Source: Pedobacter lusitanus (GTDB lineage: Bacteria; Bacteroidota; Bacteroidia; Sphingobacteriales; Sphingobacteriaceae). From it: DNA of 64,000 nt. The notes under the pieces are model-generated. The model did no database searches. It had not been told where the DNA came from and was given only the letters and a program-made list of their open reading frames with translations. A program made the translations under genes and the position numbers. This document shows, in pieces, positions 38,001-46,570 of the stretch. Positions within the stretch are counted from its first letter, which is position 1; every line of letters starts with the position of its first letter. The DNA is taken from the NCBI RefSeq assembly GCF_040026395.1, contig NZ_CP157278.1, positions 5,208,001-5,272,000 of the forward strand. The letters are read 5' to 3'.

Positions 38001-38231
38001 AACCCCATTTACATATAAAAACTGATCCTGTAAACGGGTAGAAAAAAAACCTTCCATCTGTTTGGGAGACATTCCCCCGTAGGATTCTATTACATATATG
38101 GTTGGCTGATTGAGTTGTGGGAAAATATCAATAGGTATTTTCATTATACTCAACACAGAGAATATCAGAAGACTTATAGTGATAACTACAGTAGTTATCG
38201 GTCTTTTTAGTGCAGAGGTGACCAATGACAT
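35007..38231 (-). CDS. RND efflux permease (AcrB/HAE1 family)
   Basis: The 1074-residue inner-membrane pump has the typical opening LKRPITTVVITISLLIFSVLSIMKIPIDIFPQLN, two periplasmic porter halves and twelve membrane spans. The proton-relay helix contains GILVDQATVTIEN with an acidic residue, and the second half repeats the pattern with GVSVANAILIV. A cytoplasmic linker of about 60 residues (around 500-560) is rich in His, Glu and Lys (YDHQKIHAHAGEALDESEKEQ). Substrate is not predictable: relatives export drugs, metals or lipids. It lies 6 bases after the TolC gene. Confidence 0.94.
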   Translation of the reverse strand: MSLVTSALKRPITTVVITISLLIFSVLSIMKIPIDIFPQLNQPTIYVIESYGGMSPKQMEGFFSTRLQDQFLYVNGVKNITSKNIQGLTMLKLSFYESTNMAEASAQVALQVNRAMKFFPPGALPPQVVRFDASSLPVGQLVLSGKTESLKEIYDMAATRIRPMFSSVAGLSAPPPFGANSRSITVSVNPDKLRSYNLTPDQVVEALAKFNVMSPSGNLRVDNTMYITTLNSLVDQVKEFGDIPVTVKNGTPVLVKDIARVADAADVTVDYALINGKRSVYIPVVKTADASTWEVVKAVKSKIPEMQSLLPDDVKISYEFDQSVFVINAVKSLMTEGGLGALLTGLMVLLFLRDWRSSLIVVITIPVSILIGVLLLSFFGQTINIMTLSGLALAIGILVDQATVTIENVHQHLEMGKSKRVAIYEACEEIAFPLLLILLCILAVFAPSFMMNGIPKAMFLPLSLSIGFTMIVSFVIAQTLVPILCNWLIKAEQYQHYDHQKIHAHAGEALDESEKEQIEEHFKEEINHPEKNDLYERIKMQYISICERLMKLRKLMIPVYLLLVLISAGLCFVLIGKDMMPKVNNGQFQIRIKAPDGTRLERTEEELKKVLRIIDKTVDHQVLISSGYVGLIPSSYGTSNLYIFNTGTHEAVLQVNLNPDYKVNMDVLKDVLRKNISYSLPQLSITFEPIDMTEKIMSQGAATPIEVRVAGKDMDQIKDYATRLVKKMQKISYLRDVHIAQPLNFPVIAIQLDRIKAAQLGLNVEEIARSVTASTSSSRFTQKNQWLDSKTAYTYQVQVEVPEFVMNTMDELKEIPLVKGQSTPVLGDIATFKINYVPGEYDRSGPRRFLTVSANINQTDLGTATKDVSETVHQMGKPAKGVLVEIKGMSTLLTDTLASLQNGLLYAILVIFLLLAANYQSFKLSITVLSTVPAVILGSLIALLLTGCTLNLQSYMGMIMSTGVSVANAILIVTNAEKLRLDYHDSAKAAITSASIRLRPILMTSLAMIAGMIPMASGMGEAGEQTAPLGIAVIGGLFASTLAALFILPQVFAAIQRQTTYQSPSLMPESNENI

Positions 38232-38237
38232 AATTAA

Positions 38238-39629
38238 TTATTTTAAAGTGGTTATAAGTGACTGAACCTGGTTCCTGGTAATTGCCTGCTCAAATACTGC
38301 ATGCAGGAATGAATATCTGGCAGTTGCATAATCGGCTTCTGCCCGGTAAAGCAGATTTTGTGCAATATTCAGTTCAATCAGATCGATTAATCCATTTTTA
38401 TAGAGTGAATATTTCTGACGGTAGGCCGCATTTGCAGCTGAAAGCTGATGAGGGATTTCGTTCAGCCGGTCTACTGAAGTTTTTAATTCTGCATCTGCCT
38501 GATCTATATTAGTTTTCAGATTTACTTTTTGCGTCCGGAGCCTTTTTTCTTCATAAATACTGGTGTTTCTTTGTGTGTTTAATTTGAGCTGTTTTCTTTT
38601 GAGATCGGTCAGATTATAACTCACACCTATGCCTACCAGATAATTAGTGCGACTAAATCCCCATCCCTGGTTTAACGCATCAAATTGGTTGTTAGCGGTT
38701 ATTGATGAACCTCTGCCCCAAACTGCACCTTCAATCATTATTTTAGGCAGATATGTTTTTCTGACCAGATTTTCTTTCTCTTTACTATTCTGATAAAGGG
38801 ATTCATAATAATTGATAAGAGGATGAGAGATTGATGTGTTCTGTTCTGCTGTTAGCCGGCCGGTTATATTCCGTAGTGGCTCAATAATGGTGGTATCAGC
38901 TATTATCTTTTGATACGGGATTCCGCTTAAAGCAGATAGCTGCAATTGTATCTGTCTGAATTTATTGTTCAGTTCAATCTGTATTAATCTGGATTTGGAT
39001 AATTCGGCTTCGGCAATACTTGTATCTACGCCAGCACGGATACCGCTTTTAGCCAGAGACTGAATAGAGTTGCGGATTTGCTCATTTCTTTTGATATTAT
39101 CTTCTTGAATATGAAGTAGATTTTCAAAGTAATATAATTGCAGATAGTTTTCAATTACCGAAGCCTGTAACTGATATTTTGATAATCTATACTGATCCTG
39201 AACTACTTTGACATCCGAACCTGCTACTTTATTCTGGGCTTTATATCCACCAAAATTGTAGATTTCCCATTCCATAGACGCAATACCCAGGTTAGATAAT
39301 GCGGTGCTGGAAATGTTGGATGATCTGATTCCGCCAGAATTTGAAGGAACAATCCCAAAACCGAAATAGGCACCGGGTACACTATTGTTTGTACCTATAT
39401 CCGATTGATAATTTAATTTAACTGCAGGCAGCCAGTTATATTTTGTATCCTCAGCGATAGACCTGCGAATGTTGATTACTGAAGAGTCGGCCTGTAAGGA
39501 TGGTGCCTGGTCAGAAACAGATACAAGCAGTTCTGATAATTTTAAAGGGGGATGATTTTGTTGGGCAGATAACCTTAAAAATGGAATAAGCAAGATTATT
39601 ATGCCCGCTGTTTTTTTCAAAAGGTGCAT
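38238..39629 (-). CDS. TolC family outer-membrane efflux protein
   Basis: The 463-residue protein has a signal peptide (residues 1-22). Two repeats of the outer-membrane efflux domain are seen: long helices (IRRSIAEDTKYNWLPAVKLNYQSDIG; RLRTQKVNLKTNIDQADAELKTSVDRLNE) with beta-strand segments between. It would form the outer-membrane tunnel of the tripartite pump. It is the first gene of the operon, in order TolC-permease-adaptor. No regulator gene lies next to the operon. Confidence 0.9.
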   Translation of the reverse strand: MHLLKKTAGIIILLIPFLRLSAQQNHPPLKLSELLVSVSDQAPSLQADSSVINIRRSIAEDTKYNWLPAVKLNYQSDIGTNNSVPGAYFGFGIVPSNSGGIRSSNISSTALSNLGIASMEWEIYNFGGYKAQNKVAGSDVKVVQDQYRLSKYQLQASVIENYLQLYYFENLLHIQEDNIKRNEQIRNSIQSLAKSGIRAGVDTSIAEAELSKSRLIQIELNNKFRQIQLQLSALSGIPYQKIIADTTIIEPLRNITGRLTAEQNTSISHPLINYYESLYQNSKEKENLVRKTYLPKIMIEGAVWGRGSSITANNQFDALNQGWGFSRTNYLVGIGVSYNLTDLKRKQLKLNTQRNTSIYEEKRLRTQKVNLKTNIDQADAELKTSVDRLNEIPHQLSAANAAYRQKYSLYKNGLIDLIELNIAQNLLYRAEADYATARYSFLHAVFEQAITRNQVQSLITTLK

Positions 39630-39714
39630 GAAATTGGATTTGAGAATTTATAAATAGCTTATTGCTGCATATTGATATTTATGCAGAACGTTATAAAAAA
39701 CTAAAATATAAATC

Positions 39715-40089
39715 TCAGATAGTCAGTTTTCCAATGGAAAGATAAATTGCTCTTTCGGGGCGAAGCCTTAAACTAAGTTCACGCAGATAATGCTGTGTTG
39801 CTTTGCTGAAAACAAGTAAAGGAATAATGATGTTGACAAAAAAACGGGATATTGTCCATACGAAAGTAAGATCAGAATCAGTAAGTTCTTGCTGAATAGC
39901 AATAAGTTCTGTCAGATCTTCATCCAGATAATCCTGCTTTCTTTTGCTGAAAAGCTTTTGAAGTAATTCAATATTTAGTCCACTGTCACTTTTTGCATGC
40001 TGAACAATACCAAAACCAAGAATTGGTTTGGCACTGAGGATCATTCCCGCAAAAAGAAATAATATCTTTAAATACTTAGCGTACTTCAT
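39715..40089 (-). CDS. Small exported or membrane hypothetical protein
   Basis: The 124-residue protein has an N-terminal hydrophobic segment (residues 6-25, ILFLFAGMILSAKPILG), a hydrophilic middle with several Asp/Glu residues, and a second hydrophobic patch near 80-97 (FVNIIIPLLVFSK). I do not recognise a family. It is 85 bases upstream of the TolC gene in the same direction, so it could be the first gene of the efflux transcript. This is inferred from spacing only. Confidence 0.5.
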   Translation of the reverse strand: MKYAKYLKILFLFAGMILSAKPILGFGIVQHAKSDSGLNIELLQKLFSKRKQDYLDEDLTELIAIQQELTDSDLTFVWTISRFFVNIIIPLLVFSKATQHYLRELSLRLRPERAIYLSIGKLTI

Positions 40090-40209
40090 AAGATCAATAA
40101 CAGTGAAATGTTATACAAATATGTCTATTCGTATTAAAGGAATTAGAGGATATCTGAAATGTTACAGTTTGAATCTCAGATCTTCTTTGAAATTTATTTC
40201 GTGAAATTT

Positions 40210-41304
40210 TTATAAAATACCTTTTAATACCAGTGGGTAGGAGCTTTTTCCATTGCTCCATGTCCCTGTCAAACTCCCGTCAGCCTGCATTTTTAGTTTA
40301 AAAAGTTCCTTATTATTTGTTGTACCAGTTGATGGTCCGCCATTTAGTAGTAGAGAGAGATCTTTATTGAATGTGCCATTTAAAAATATCTTTTTGCCTT
40401 GCTGATCATAAAAGTAAGCGGCCTGGAATGAATTCTTCTCTACTCTGGTGATTAACAAAGTAATGGGATAAAGGTCATTAATTTTTCCTTTATATATGTT
40501 TTTGTTTAAACCGGTTGATTGAAACGGGATACATTTCTCGTTTTTAGCAGATAACAGACAATTGCCATATGCATTTAAATAAGGTTGAAGATATTTATTG
40601 TTTAATAAATTACTATAGATATCAGCATCTTCGAGAGCCTGAAAATAATGCGAACCTGAGCATGATTTACGTGTCAGGAGTAAACCGTTTTTCTGGAATT
40701 TCAGGTCATCAAGATCCAGATCATCCATATCCTGTCTTAGCAGGCACTCAGAATAGGTGTCAATAACATTCTGCTCCTTATTTGCAGAGCTTTTTAATGT
40801 TTTCAGATAATTGATAAGTCTTGTTTTACGGCTGGTGATAACAAATTTACGAACTGCATCATAACTTTCTTTTTTTATCAGATCACTAAACTTGAGCAGT
40901 TTCCCTGTTTGTGAATCGAAATTATAAATTGCTGTGTACTCATTAAGTGATCCTCCTGAATACTCGCTGTTTATCTCAATCGAAAATAATTTAGGGCTAT
41001 TAACAAGAATTTTGTAAGCTAAAAAACTCGTCCCTGTATTTGAACCTTTTTTTGGAATTATATTTTCAAACAGGTTTTTTTTCTGTTTACCGGGCAATAA
41101 GTCCAGCCGGTCAGCTTGTAAGAATGTATTAATTTGATTTGCTGCTGTTGTTTTATCTGTTAGAACTGGGAAATCTAATTCACCAGATAATTCAGTCGGG
41201 CCTGATACATTTCTGAATTTAAAATGCTGAGCTTCTGTTTTTACAGAGAGTAAAGTAAATAGAATTATTAATAGTGATTTCGTAATAAGTCTCTTGATGT
41301 CCAT
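40210..41304 (-). CDS. Exported protein with DUF3298/PdaC-like domain
   Basis: The 364-residue protein has a signal peptide (residues 1-24). Residues about 35-210 resemble the DUF4163/DUF3298 (PdaC/RsiV) region, with SIEINSEYSGGSLNEYTAIYNFDSQTGKLLKFSDLI the clearest stretch; many proteins with this pattern are envelope-located sensors or of unknown function. The C-terminus (residues 270-364) is strand-rich and looks like a small barrel or beta-sheet. A second secreted hypothetical gene precedes it by 67 bases on the same strand, so they may form a unit. Confidence 0.6.
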   Translation of the reverse strand: MDIKRLITKSLLIILFTLLSVKTEAQHFKFRNVSGPTELSGELDFPVLTDKTTAANQINTFLQADRLDLLPGKQKKNLFENIIPKKGSNTGTSFLAYKILVNSPKLFSIEINSEYSGGSLNEYTAIYNFDSQTGKLLKFSDLIKKESYDAVRKFVITSRKTRLINYLKTLKSSANKEQNVIDTYSECLLRQDMDDLDLDDLKFQKNGLLLTRKSCSGSHYFQALEDADIYSNLLNNKYLQPYLNAYGNCLLSAKNEKCIPFQSTGLNKNIYKGKINDLYPITLLITRVEKNSFQAAYFYDQQGKKIFLNGTFNKDLSLLLNGGPSTGTTNNKELFKLKMQADGSLTGTWSNGKSSYPLVLKGIL

Positions 41305-41371
41305 ATCATTAATTTAGATCCTGTGATTAATTTCCGTCGCTATTTGTGAAAATTCAATTAAAGATCGTTTG

Positions 41372-43414
41372 TTATTCTTCTTTTTCTGATTTGGTATTTT
41401 CACTTGTCAATATGTATTTATTTTCCCTAATCTTATAATTTTTTACCTTTTTTTTAATTCCGGTGTTTGTTTTAGTGTAGTGTGCACTGGAAAATGTTTT
41501 GTTCTTTGCCTGAAAGTCAAGATTAGGTGAGTTGGATAGTAAAGTATCAATCTTAAACAGAGTGGTTTTAGGATCGTATAAATAATAGTTTTTATACTGA
41601 TTTCCAATATCTGCATTATCTCTTATATTGGTTATTAAAGAGAAATCAGGATAGCCGTCAAAATTATAATCATCCACGAATAAGAAGTCATTATTGATGT
41701 CTGCGCCATCCAGATCAGTAATAAGCTGTAAAGGCTCCTTATCTGATAACCTTGTTATTTTAAGTGCGACAGGAGTGGATTCATTGTCTTTAACAGATTC
41801 AAAGTAGTACAGGGGGGTGTGCGTTGTATAAACTGATCTGTTTTGCGGTAGAAAATTCTCTTTTGCAATCCAGCCTTTTATCAAACGATTAGTTGCAGTT
41901 GTGATCTCTGCATAAAAGAATAATCCATTTTCATCTTTAATCAATGCATAATCACCTTTTGAAACGGTATCTGAAAATACTTTGGATATAGTTTTGTCCT
42001 TGTAAACAGTTGCTGCAGGTGATAAAACTTCTGCTGTTTTATAGTGATGATCCACCCACTTTCCATTGATCAGTTCTCCACTGCTTTCTTGTCCGAAAAA
42101 GCCTGTAGAAGCATTTTGATCCCAATATGAGATCTTGGTAAGCTGCTGATTAATAAAAGTATATTTTTCTCCACCATGATGTGCCGCGCCATCACGCCAG
42201 TTACTGGTTATCATCTTATTTTTTGTATCTATTTGTATCTGAGGGAGCTCGGATAATTCCTGACTGTATTCAAAATTGTTATTATTTGGATTATACAGAT
42301 AAAAATTATGAGTATCATTAGGACCAGCACCTCCTGTTTGCATCAGAAACATGAAATCCTGATAACCATCAAAATTATAATCACCCGTCTGGATTACATT
42401 AATGGGGTTATCTTTTAACTCTGACCATAGATCAAGTATTATTTGTTTCCTCCCGGTTTTTTTATTGATGATCTTTACGGCATTTACGGATTCCTCATCT
42501 GTAGAAATTTCAAATCGAAAAGATTTGGTTTGTTGTGTCTGCTTTATCCATGGATTATTTACCAGATCTTCTTTTTTGATCCAGCCACTAGTGGTATGAA
42601 GTAAAGTCGTGCCTGACTGCACACCATAATCCATATTGTAATATTTTTTAGTATCCTTTTGTACCTCAATTCTTTCTACTCCATACCATTCATCAGCATT
42701 GTCGGATGTAATAACTATGCATTCTCCCTTTCTAAAGTAATCTTTAACTGCAGGATGAGATTTTGATTGATCATATATCAGAATTTTATCCTTGTTTTCA
42801 TTAATGCGTAAATCCAGATAGGGCAATGATCTTTTACCGCCCCAGACAAAAAATGCCTGCTCAAACTCATAGTTTTTCCCATTTCGGTAGTTTCCTGAAA
42901 TAGTATCTTTTAAAAACTGATTTTTAATTGTCGGATGCTTATAAATTCCAAAATAGTTGTACCCGGATTGACTAAAAGTCCAGTTTCCCATCAGGTCTCT
43001 GGAGTTTCTCAGAGCGCTGTTATAATTATTACTGATGCGAATAGAATCTTTGAAGATGGAGAATTCTTTGGTGAAACTGATATTTTTTGTATCAGCTGTT
43101 TTTTTTAGAATTGAAGTATAGGTAAGTTTTCCTTTTGTACTGACTGTATCTCTTAAGAAAGCGATTTTGAGTTGTGTCTGTTCTGCGTTGATGGCAACAA
43201 CTGCATATTCCAGACCATAGTCCGATACATCATTGTAAGGAATTACCTGCATAGATAAAAAGTCATCAATTGAATGAAAGAAACTGCTATAATGAGCAGC
43301 CCCAAAAAAATTCTGACGATTCTTATTAAATTGATAAATGCCGGACTGTGGAATTTGTGCATTTAAACAGAGAATAGGAGCACAGGCGAAAAGGAGCAGG
43401 AGTAAATAGCGCAT
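41372..43414 (-). CDS. Large exported protein with FG-GAP/XAC2610-like repeats
   Basis: The 680-residue protein has a signal peptide ending near residue 19. It holds two repeats of DYNFDGYxDF in GDYNFDGYQDFMFLMQTGG and DDYNFDGYPDFSLITN, each followed by a YLYNP or YLYDP strand, as in XAC2610-type repeat proteins. WIKKEDLVNNPWIKQ and WIAKENFLP resemble SH3-like segments. The protein is predicted to be periplasmic or surface-exposed. No enzyme function is recognised. It is the upstream member of two secreted hypotheticals on this strand. Confidence 0.65.
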   Translation of the reverse strand: MRYLLLLLFACAPILCLNAQIPQSGIYQFNKNRQNFFGAAHYSSFFHSIDDFLSMQVIPYNDVSDYGLEYAVVAINAEQTQLKIAFLRDTVSTKGKLTYTSILKKTADTKNISFTKEFSIFKDSIRISNNYNSALRNSRDLMGNWTFSQSGYNYFGIYKHPTIKNQFLKDTISGNYRNGKNYEFEQAFFVWGGKRSLPYLDLRINENKDKILIYDQSKSHPAVKDYFRKGECIVITSDNADEWYGVERIEVQKDTKKYYNMDYGVQSGTTLLHTTSGWIKKEDLVNNPWIKQTQQTKSFRFEISTDEESVNAVKIINKKTGRKQIILDLWSELKDNPINVIQTGDYNFDGYQDFMFLMQTGGAGPNDTHNFYLYNPNNNNFEYSQELSELPQIQIDTKNKMITSNWRDGAAHHGGEKYTFINQQLTKISYWDQNASTGFFGQESSGELINGKWVDHHYKTAEVLSPAATVYKDKTISKVFSDTVSKGDYALIKDENGLFFYAEITTATNRLIKGWIAKENFLPQNRSVYTTHTPLYYFESVKDNESTPVALKITRLSDKEPLQLITDLDGADINNDFLFVDDYNFDGYPDFSLITNIRDNADIGNQYKNYYLYDPKTTLFKIDTLLSNSPNLDFQAKNKTFSSAHYTKTNTGIKKKVKNYKIRENKYILTSENTKSEKEE

Positions 43415-43486
43415 TAAGGATTTTTTTTAGTCGTATCTTTGGAAATGATTAATCCTTCCGGTCGGATGGAACAAAAGTATAAAATA

Positions 43487-43882
43487 ATGAAACAGTATAT
43501 AGCACATATTGCGTTGGTGGTTGAGGATTATGATGATGCTATTAAATTCTATACTGAAAAGTTAAATTTCGTTTTATTGGAGGACCTTGTTTTAAGTGAA
43601 ACTAAAAGATGGGTTGTAGTTGCTCCTGAAGGTGCAAAAGAATGTAGTTTATTACTGGCAAAAGCGGTCACTGATGAACAAAGGAAAAGCATTGGTAATC
43701 AGACCGGGGGGCGTGTTTTCTTGTTTTTATATACTGATGATTTCTGGAAAGATTATAAAAACATGCAGGAATCCGGGATTAATTTTGTTAGATCTCCTGT
43801 AGAGGAAAGCTATGGAACTGTAGCTGTATTTGAGGATTTATATGGTAATCTCTGGGACTTATTAGAGATGAAAAACAAATAA
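43487..43882 (+). CDS. VOC family (glyoxalase/dioxygenase fold) protein
   Basis: The 131-residue vicinal-oxygen-chelate protein has an opening HIALVVEDYDDAIKFYTEKLNF and the closing VAVFEDLYGNLWDLLEM. A metal-binding His (AHIAL) and Glu are in place. The start at 43487 is chosen because the in-frame upstream ATGs add a non-conserved leader. Family members include glyoxalases, ring-cleaving dioxygenases and resistance proteins, so the activity is open. It is divergent from the large exported protein gene. Confidence 0.85.
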   Translation: MKQYIAHIALVVEDYDDAIKFYTEKLNFVLLEDLVLSETKRWVVVAPEGAKECSLLLAKAVTDEQRKSIGNQTGGRVFLFLYTDDFWKDYKNMQESGINFVRSPVEESYGTVAVFEDLYGNLWDLLEMKNK

Positions 43883-44587
43883 ACCTAGATGATTCACTGA
43901 CGATGTTTTTGGTTTTATTTGAAATTATTGGTGGTTTTTAGCAATAATTTTGTTGAAAAAAGCAGAAATTCTGTATTCGTAATATCTATCATCCTGAAAA
44001 AAATGATTTTTTAAGGATGAAAATAGACGGACATTATGACAGGTGTTTAAATACGCAGCTCGTTTGTGTCTAAGATAAGTAGCTATTCTTTTCTTTCTAT
44101 TTCTGATTAAACAGGCATCGTATAGTCTATGATGTATTAGTTGATTTATCTTTTTTTTATGGATTAAATACCTTTTTAAATTACCCTTTTTAAAAACGAT
44201 TTAGATGATTAAACATCTGATGTTTTATGTTTGTTTAAGATGGGGTTTTGACATAGTTTTTTCACATAAATTTGTTGTCACATCAGAAATTATAAGTCTC
44301 ATTAAATTTGTTTTTTGGTATTGAATTCTTATATGGTTATGTCAGTTTTGCGCCCGCAAATCTACTGTCATTTTAGCATGTTTTTAATTTATAATAATCT
44401 GATATTAAGATATTTAAAAAATATTAATTGAGATTTTTAGATGTTATAATCTTTCTTATATTTAGCTGTGTGTTAATGCAGGACGCAGTTTTTTTGTTGT
44501 CTTCACAAACTAAAATGGACTATTAGAATAATGGGATTTTGCTGAAAACCCTAAACAGAGTAAGCAATTATTTTTAAAACTTATTTT
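43883..44587. other. 705-base AT-rich region upstream of the repeat-protein operon
   Basis: No coding region is seen on either strand. The clearest signal is TTTG at 44247-44250 and TAAATTTG at 44267-44274, spaced by 16 bases (a little short for a Bacteroidota promoter), about 310 bases before the repeat-protein gene. A second TAAATTTG is at 44303-44310 but lacks a well-spaced upstream element. The leader would be long, which is unusual here and could carry regulation. Confidence 0.35.
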
Positions 44588-45040
44588 ATGAAAAAATTTA
44601 AATTTTCGATGCTACTATTTGTAGCTGCATTTCTCTCTCTTCCAGCGTTCAGTCAGGTATCTATGAAGATATCTAAGCCACTTTCTGAACGTGATAAACA
44701 AGAACTTCAGCAAGCGCTGAAATCTTTTGATGCAAACTCTTATATGGTTGATGTTAAAACTGAGAAAGGGGTCTTGAAAAGCGGTAATGCCAGAGGATTG
44801 GCAAGTGTTAAACAAGGTACTACTGTCAGACCGGATTTAGCAGGTAAAGCAGCCTCAACCAATACTAATATTAACATTTTTAAAAATGCTGCAGCCTCAA
44901 CCAATACAAATATTAATATTTTCAAATCTTCTGCAGCCTCAACCAATACGAATATTAACATTTTCAAAAACGGAAAGTTCACTGATGCTCAATTGACCCA
45001 ATTGGACAAGGTTCATCAGATTCTGAGCAAGTACGAATAG
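44588..45040 (+). CDS. Exported protein with three 14-residue ASTNTNINIFK repeats
   Basis: The 150-residue protein has a signal peptide (residues 1-22, ending PAFSQ). A conserved-looking N-terminal part follows (residues 23-85; SMKISKPLSERDKQELQQAL). Residues 88-129 hold three tandem copies of AASTNTNINIFK plus two variable residues (NA, SS, NG). The C-terminus (FTDAQLTQLDKVHQILSKY) is helical. I recognise no family. The 12 invariant residues are kept while codons change silently, so the repeat is under protein-level selection. The next two genes are 26 and 11 bases apart in the same direction. Confidence 0.75.
   Translation: MKKFKFSMLLFVAAFLSLPAFSQVSMKISKPLSERDKQELQQALKSFDANSYMVDVKTEKGVLKSGNARGLASVKQGTTVRPDLAGKAASTNTNINIFKNAAASTNTNINIFKSSAASTNTNINIFKNGKFTDAQLTQLDKVHQILSKYE
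44849..44974 (+). repeat. Three in-frame 42-bp tandem repeats
   Basis: Units start at 44849, 44891 and 44933, each 42 bases and beginning GCAGCCTCAACCAATAC. Differences within the first 12 codons are all silent (third positions of Thr, Asn and Phe codons). Codons 13-14 vary in the protein. They are coding repeats inside the exported protein gene. Confidence 0.95.
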
Positions 45041-45066
45041 TAAATTCATTCTAATAGTCCGTTTTT

Positions 45067-45558
45067 ATGAATAAGAAGAAGGTAAGAAGGGTTTTAATTA
45101 CAGTACATTTTGCATTTGTTTGCATAACAGTATCTCATTTATATGAACTGATAAACTGGAAACCTCTGTCGGCATTGATGGAAATATATTCTTCGGTTAC
45201 TTATACCAATAGAAATTTTGGTTTTTTTGCGCCTACGGTGAACGATGATTTTGATCTGAAATTAAGAGCATTCAAAAAGAACGATAAAAGGGGGCATGAT
45301 TTCTTGTTTTATATACCTGATTCTGAAAACAGGATTAGATTTTCTACTATGTTGTGGCATTTTGCCGAAGGAAACAGCATTTCGCAAATGGATTTATATG
45401 CCAGATCATGGGCAATTTATTGCATGAACCAGGACAGTACGATTGATAAAGTTGTGATCTCAGTTTATAAGAATAATATTCCACTGATGGAGCAATGCAA
45501 GATGGGGAAGGGGCTTAGTAGGGCGTTATATTATCAGACAGTTTTTGATTCAAAATAG
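45067..45558 (+). CDS. Membrane-anchored 163-residue protein of an HTTM operon
   Basis: Residues 8-28 are a single N-terminal membrane span (VLITVHFAFVCITVSHLYELI), and the rest is a soluble domain of about 130 residues on the outer side. It contains YTNRNFGFFAPTVNDDF, a pattern I associate with small proteins encoded next to HTTM genes, though I cannot verify this here. It is followed 11 bases later by the HTTM gene, so the two proteins probably work together. No catalytic motif is seen. Confidence 0.75.
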   Translation: MNKKKVRRVLITVHFAFVCITVSHLYELINWKPLSALMEIYSSVTYTNRNFGFFAPTVNDDFDLKLRAFKKNDKRGHDFLFYIPDSENRIRFSTMLWHFAEGNSISQMDLYARSWAIYCMNQDSTIDKVVISVYKNNIPLMEQCKMGKGLSRALYYQTVFDSK

Positions 45559-45569
45559 GTTAACTCAAG

Positions 45570-46538
45570 ATGCAAAACACATTGAATAGAATAATTAATT
45601 CAGTATTCGGATTTATTGAAACAGAGAAACCGTTATATCCCTTGTTATTTTTTAGAACGGGATTGAGCCTGATCTGTTTTGGGAAGTTTTTTGTCCTTTA
45701 TTCAAATTATCTGAATTTTTATGGTCAGTACGGGTTAATTCAATGGACTATTTCCAAGTTCAGTAATTATAGTTTTCTTCCTCATATTGGGGATTTCGCA
45801 TTGTTTTTAGGTAAATACCTTCATATGTCAGCAGATAGCGCCACAAAATTGATCCTGCAATTATTTTTTTGTTCCTGTTTGTTTTTATTTGTTGGGCTTT
45901 TTACCAGGATGGCATCTATTGTTTGTTTTGTCCTTCATCTGACATTTATTAATACTGGCAATGGAATAATTTATGGTGTTGATGTTTTTACGCAATTGTC
46001 ATTATTTTATGCCATGTTTTTCCCTCTGAATTCAGCGTGGTCTCTGGACACCAGATTCGGAATCAGTGAATTAAAAAAGAAGTCAGTAGCTGCTGGCATA
46101 TCAATCAGAGTTATTCAAATCCAGTTATGTATCGTTTATCTTTCTACGGGAATAGAAAAATGCTTTGGTAAACAATGGCTTAATGGAGAAGCAATCTGGA
46201 GAACACTGATGATGCCGATATTTAAAAATTACGATTTTCATTGGATTGCGGGGTTCCCATTTATTCCTCATTTAATGGGAATTGTTGTCCTGATCATAGA
46301 GTTGGGCTATGCATTTTTTATGTGGCGAAAAGGAATCCGGATAATCTGGTTGTTTTTAATAATCAGTCTGCATTTTAATATTGGTCTGCTTATGGGAATG
46401 TGGTATTTTGCTTGTATTATGATTTTTCTTTCCTTATTTGCGTTTGGCGATGATGTGGTCAGTGATATCAGGTTTTACAGACGTAACCGTATTTTAAAAC
46501 GGGTTGGCGAAATTCAGTTACCTTCAACCTCTTTGTAA
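45570..46538 (+). CDS. HTTM-domain membrane protein (vitamin K-dependent gamma-carboxylase homologue)
   Basis: The 322-residue protein is almost all membrane spans (about seven to nine) and matches the HTTM fold shared with animal vitamin K-dependent gamma-glutamyl carboxylase. Diagnostic stretches are FFRTGLSLICFGKFF, the GIEKCFGKQWLNGEAIW block (about residues 198-214) and the VDVFTQLSLFYAMFF helix. It lacks the long C-terminal lumenal domain of the animal enzyme, which the upstream 163-residue protein might replace. The reaction in bacteria is largely unknown. Confidence 0.85.
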   Translation: MQNTLNRIINSVFGFIETEKPLYPLLFFRTGLSLICFGKFFVLYSNYLNFYGQYGLIQWTISKFSNYSFLPHIGDFALFLGKYLHMSADSATKLILQLFFCSCLFLFVGLFTRMASIVCFVLHLTFINTGNGIIYGVDVFTQLSLFYAMFFPLNSAWSLDTRFGISELKKKSVAAGISIRVIQIQLCIVYLSTGIEKCFGKQWLNGEAIWRTLMMPIFKNYDFHWIAGFPFIPHLMGIVVLIIELGYAFFMWRKGIRIIWLFLIISLHFNIGLLMGMWYFACIMIFLSLFAFGDDVVSDIRFYRRNRILKRVGEIQLPSTSL

Positions 46539-46570
46539 ATATCAACGGTAATACGTTCATGCCTGCAGTT

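Noticed and set aside
44849..44974. CRISPR-like direct repeats
   Set aside because: The units are adjacent, 42 bases long, in frame and coding, with no unique spacers.
44740..44982. A minus-strand frame with repeated LKMLIFVLVEAA
   Set aside because: It is the antisense mirror of the repeats in the exported protein, and the silent-change pattern favours the plus strand.
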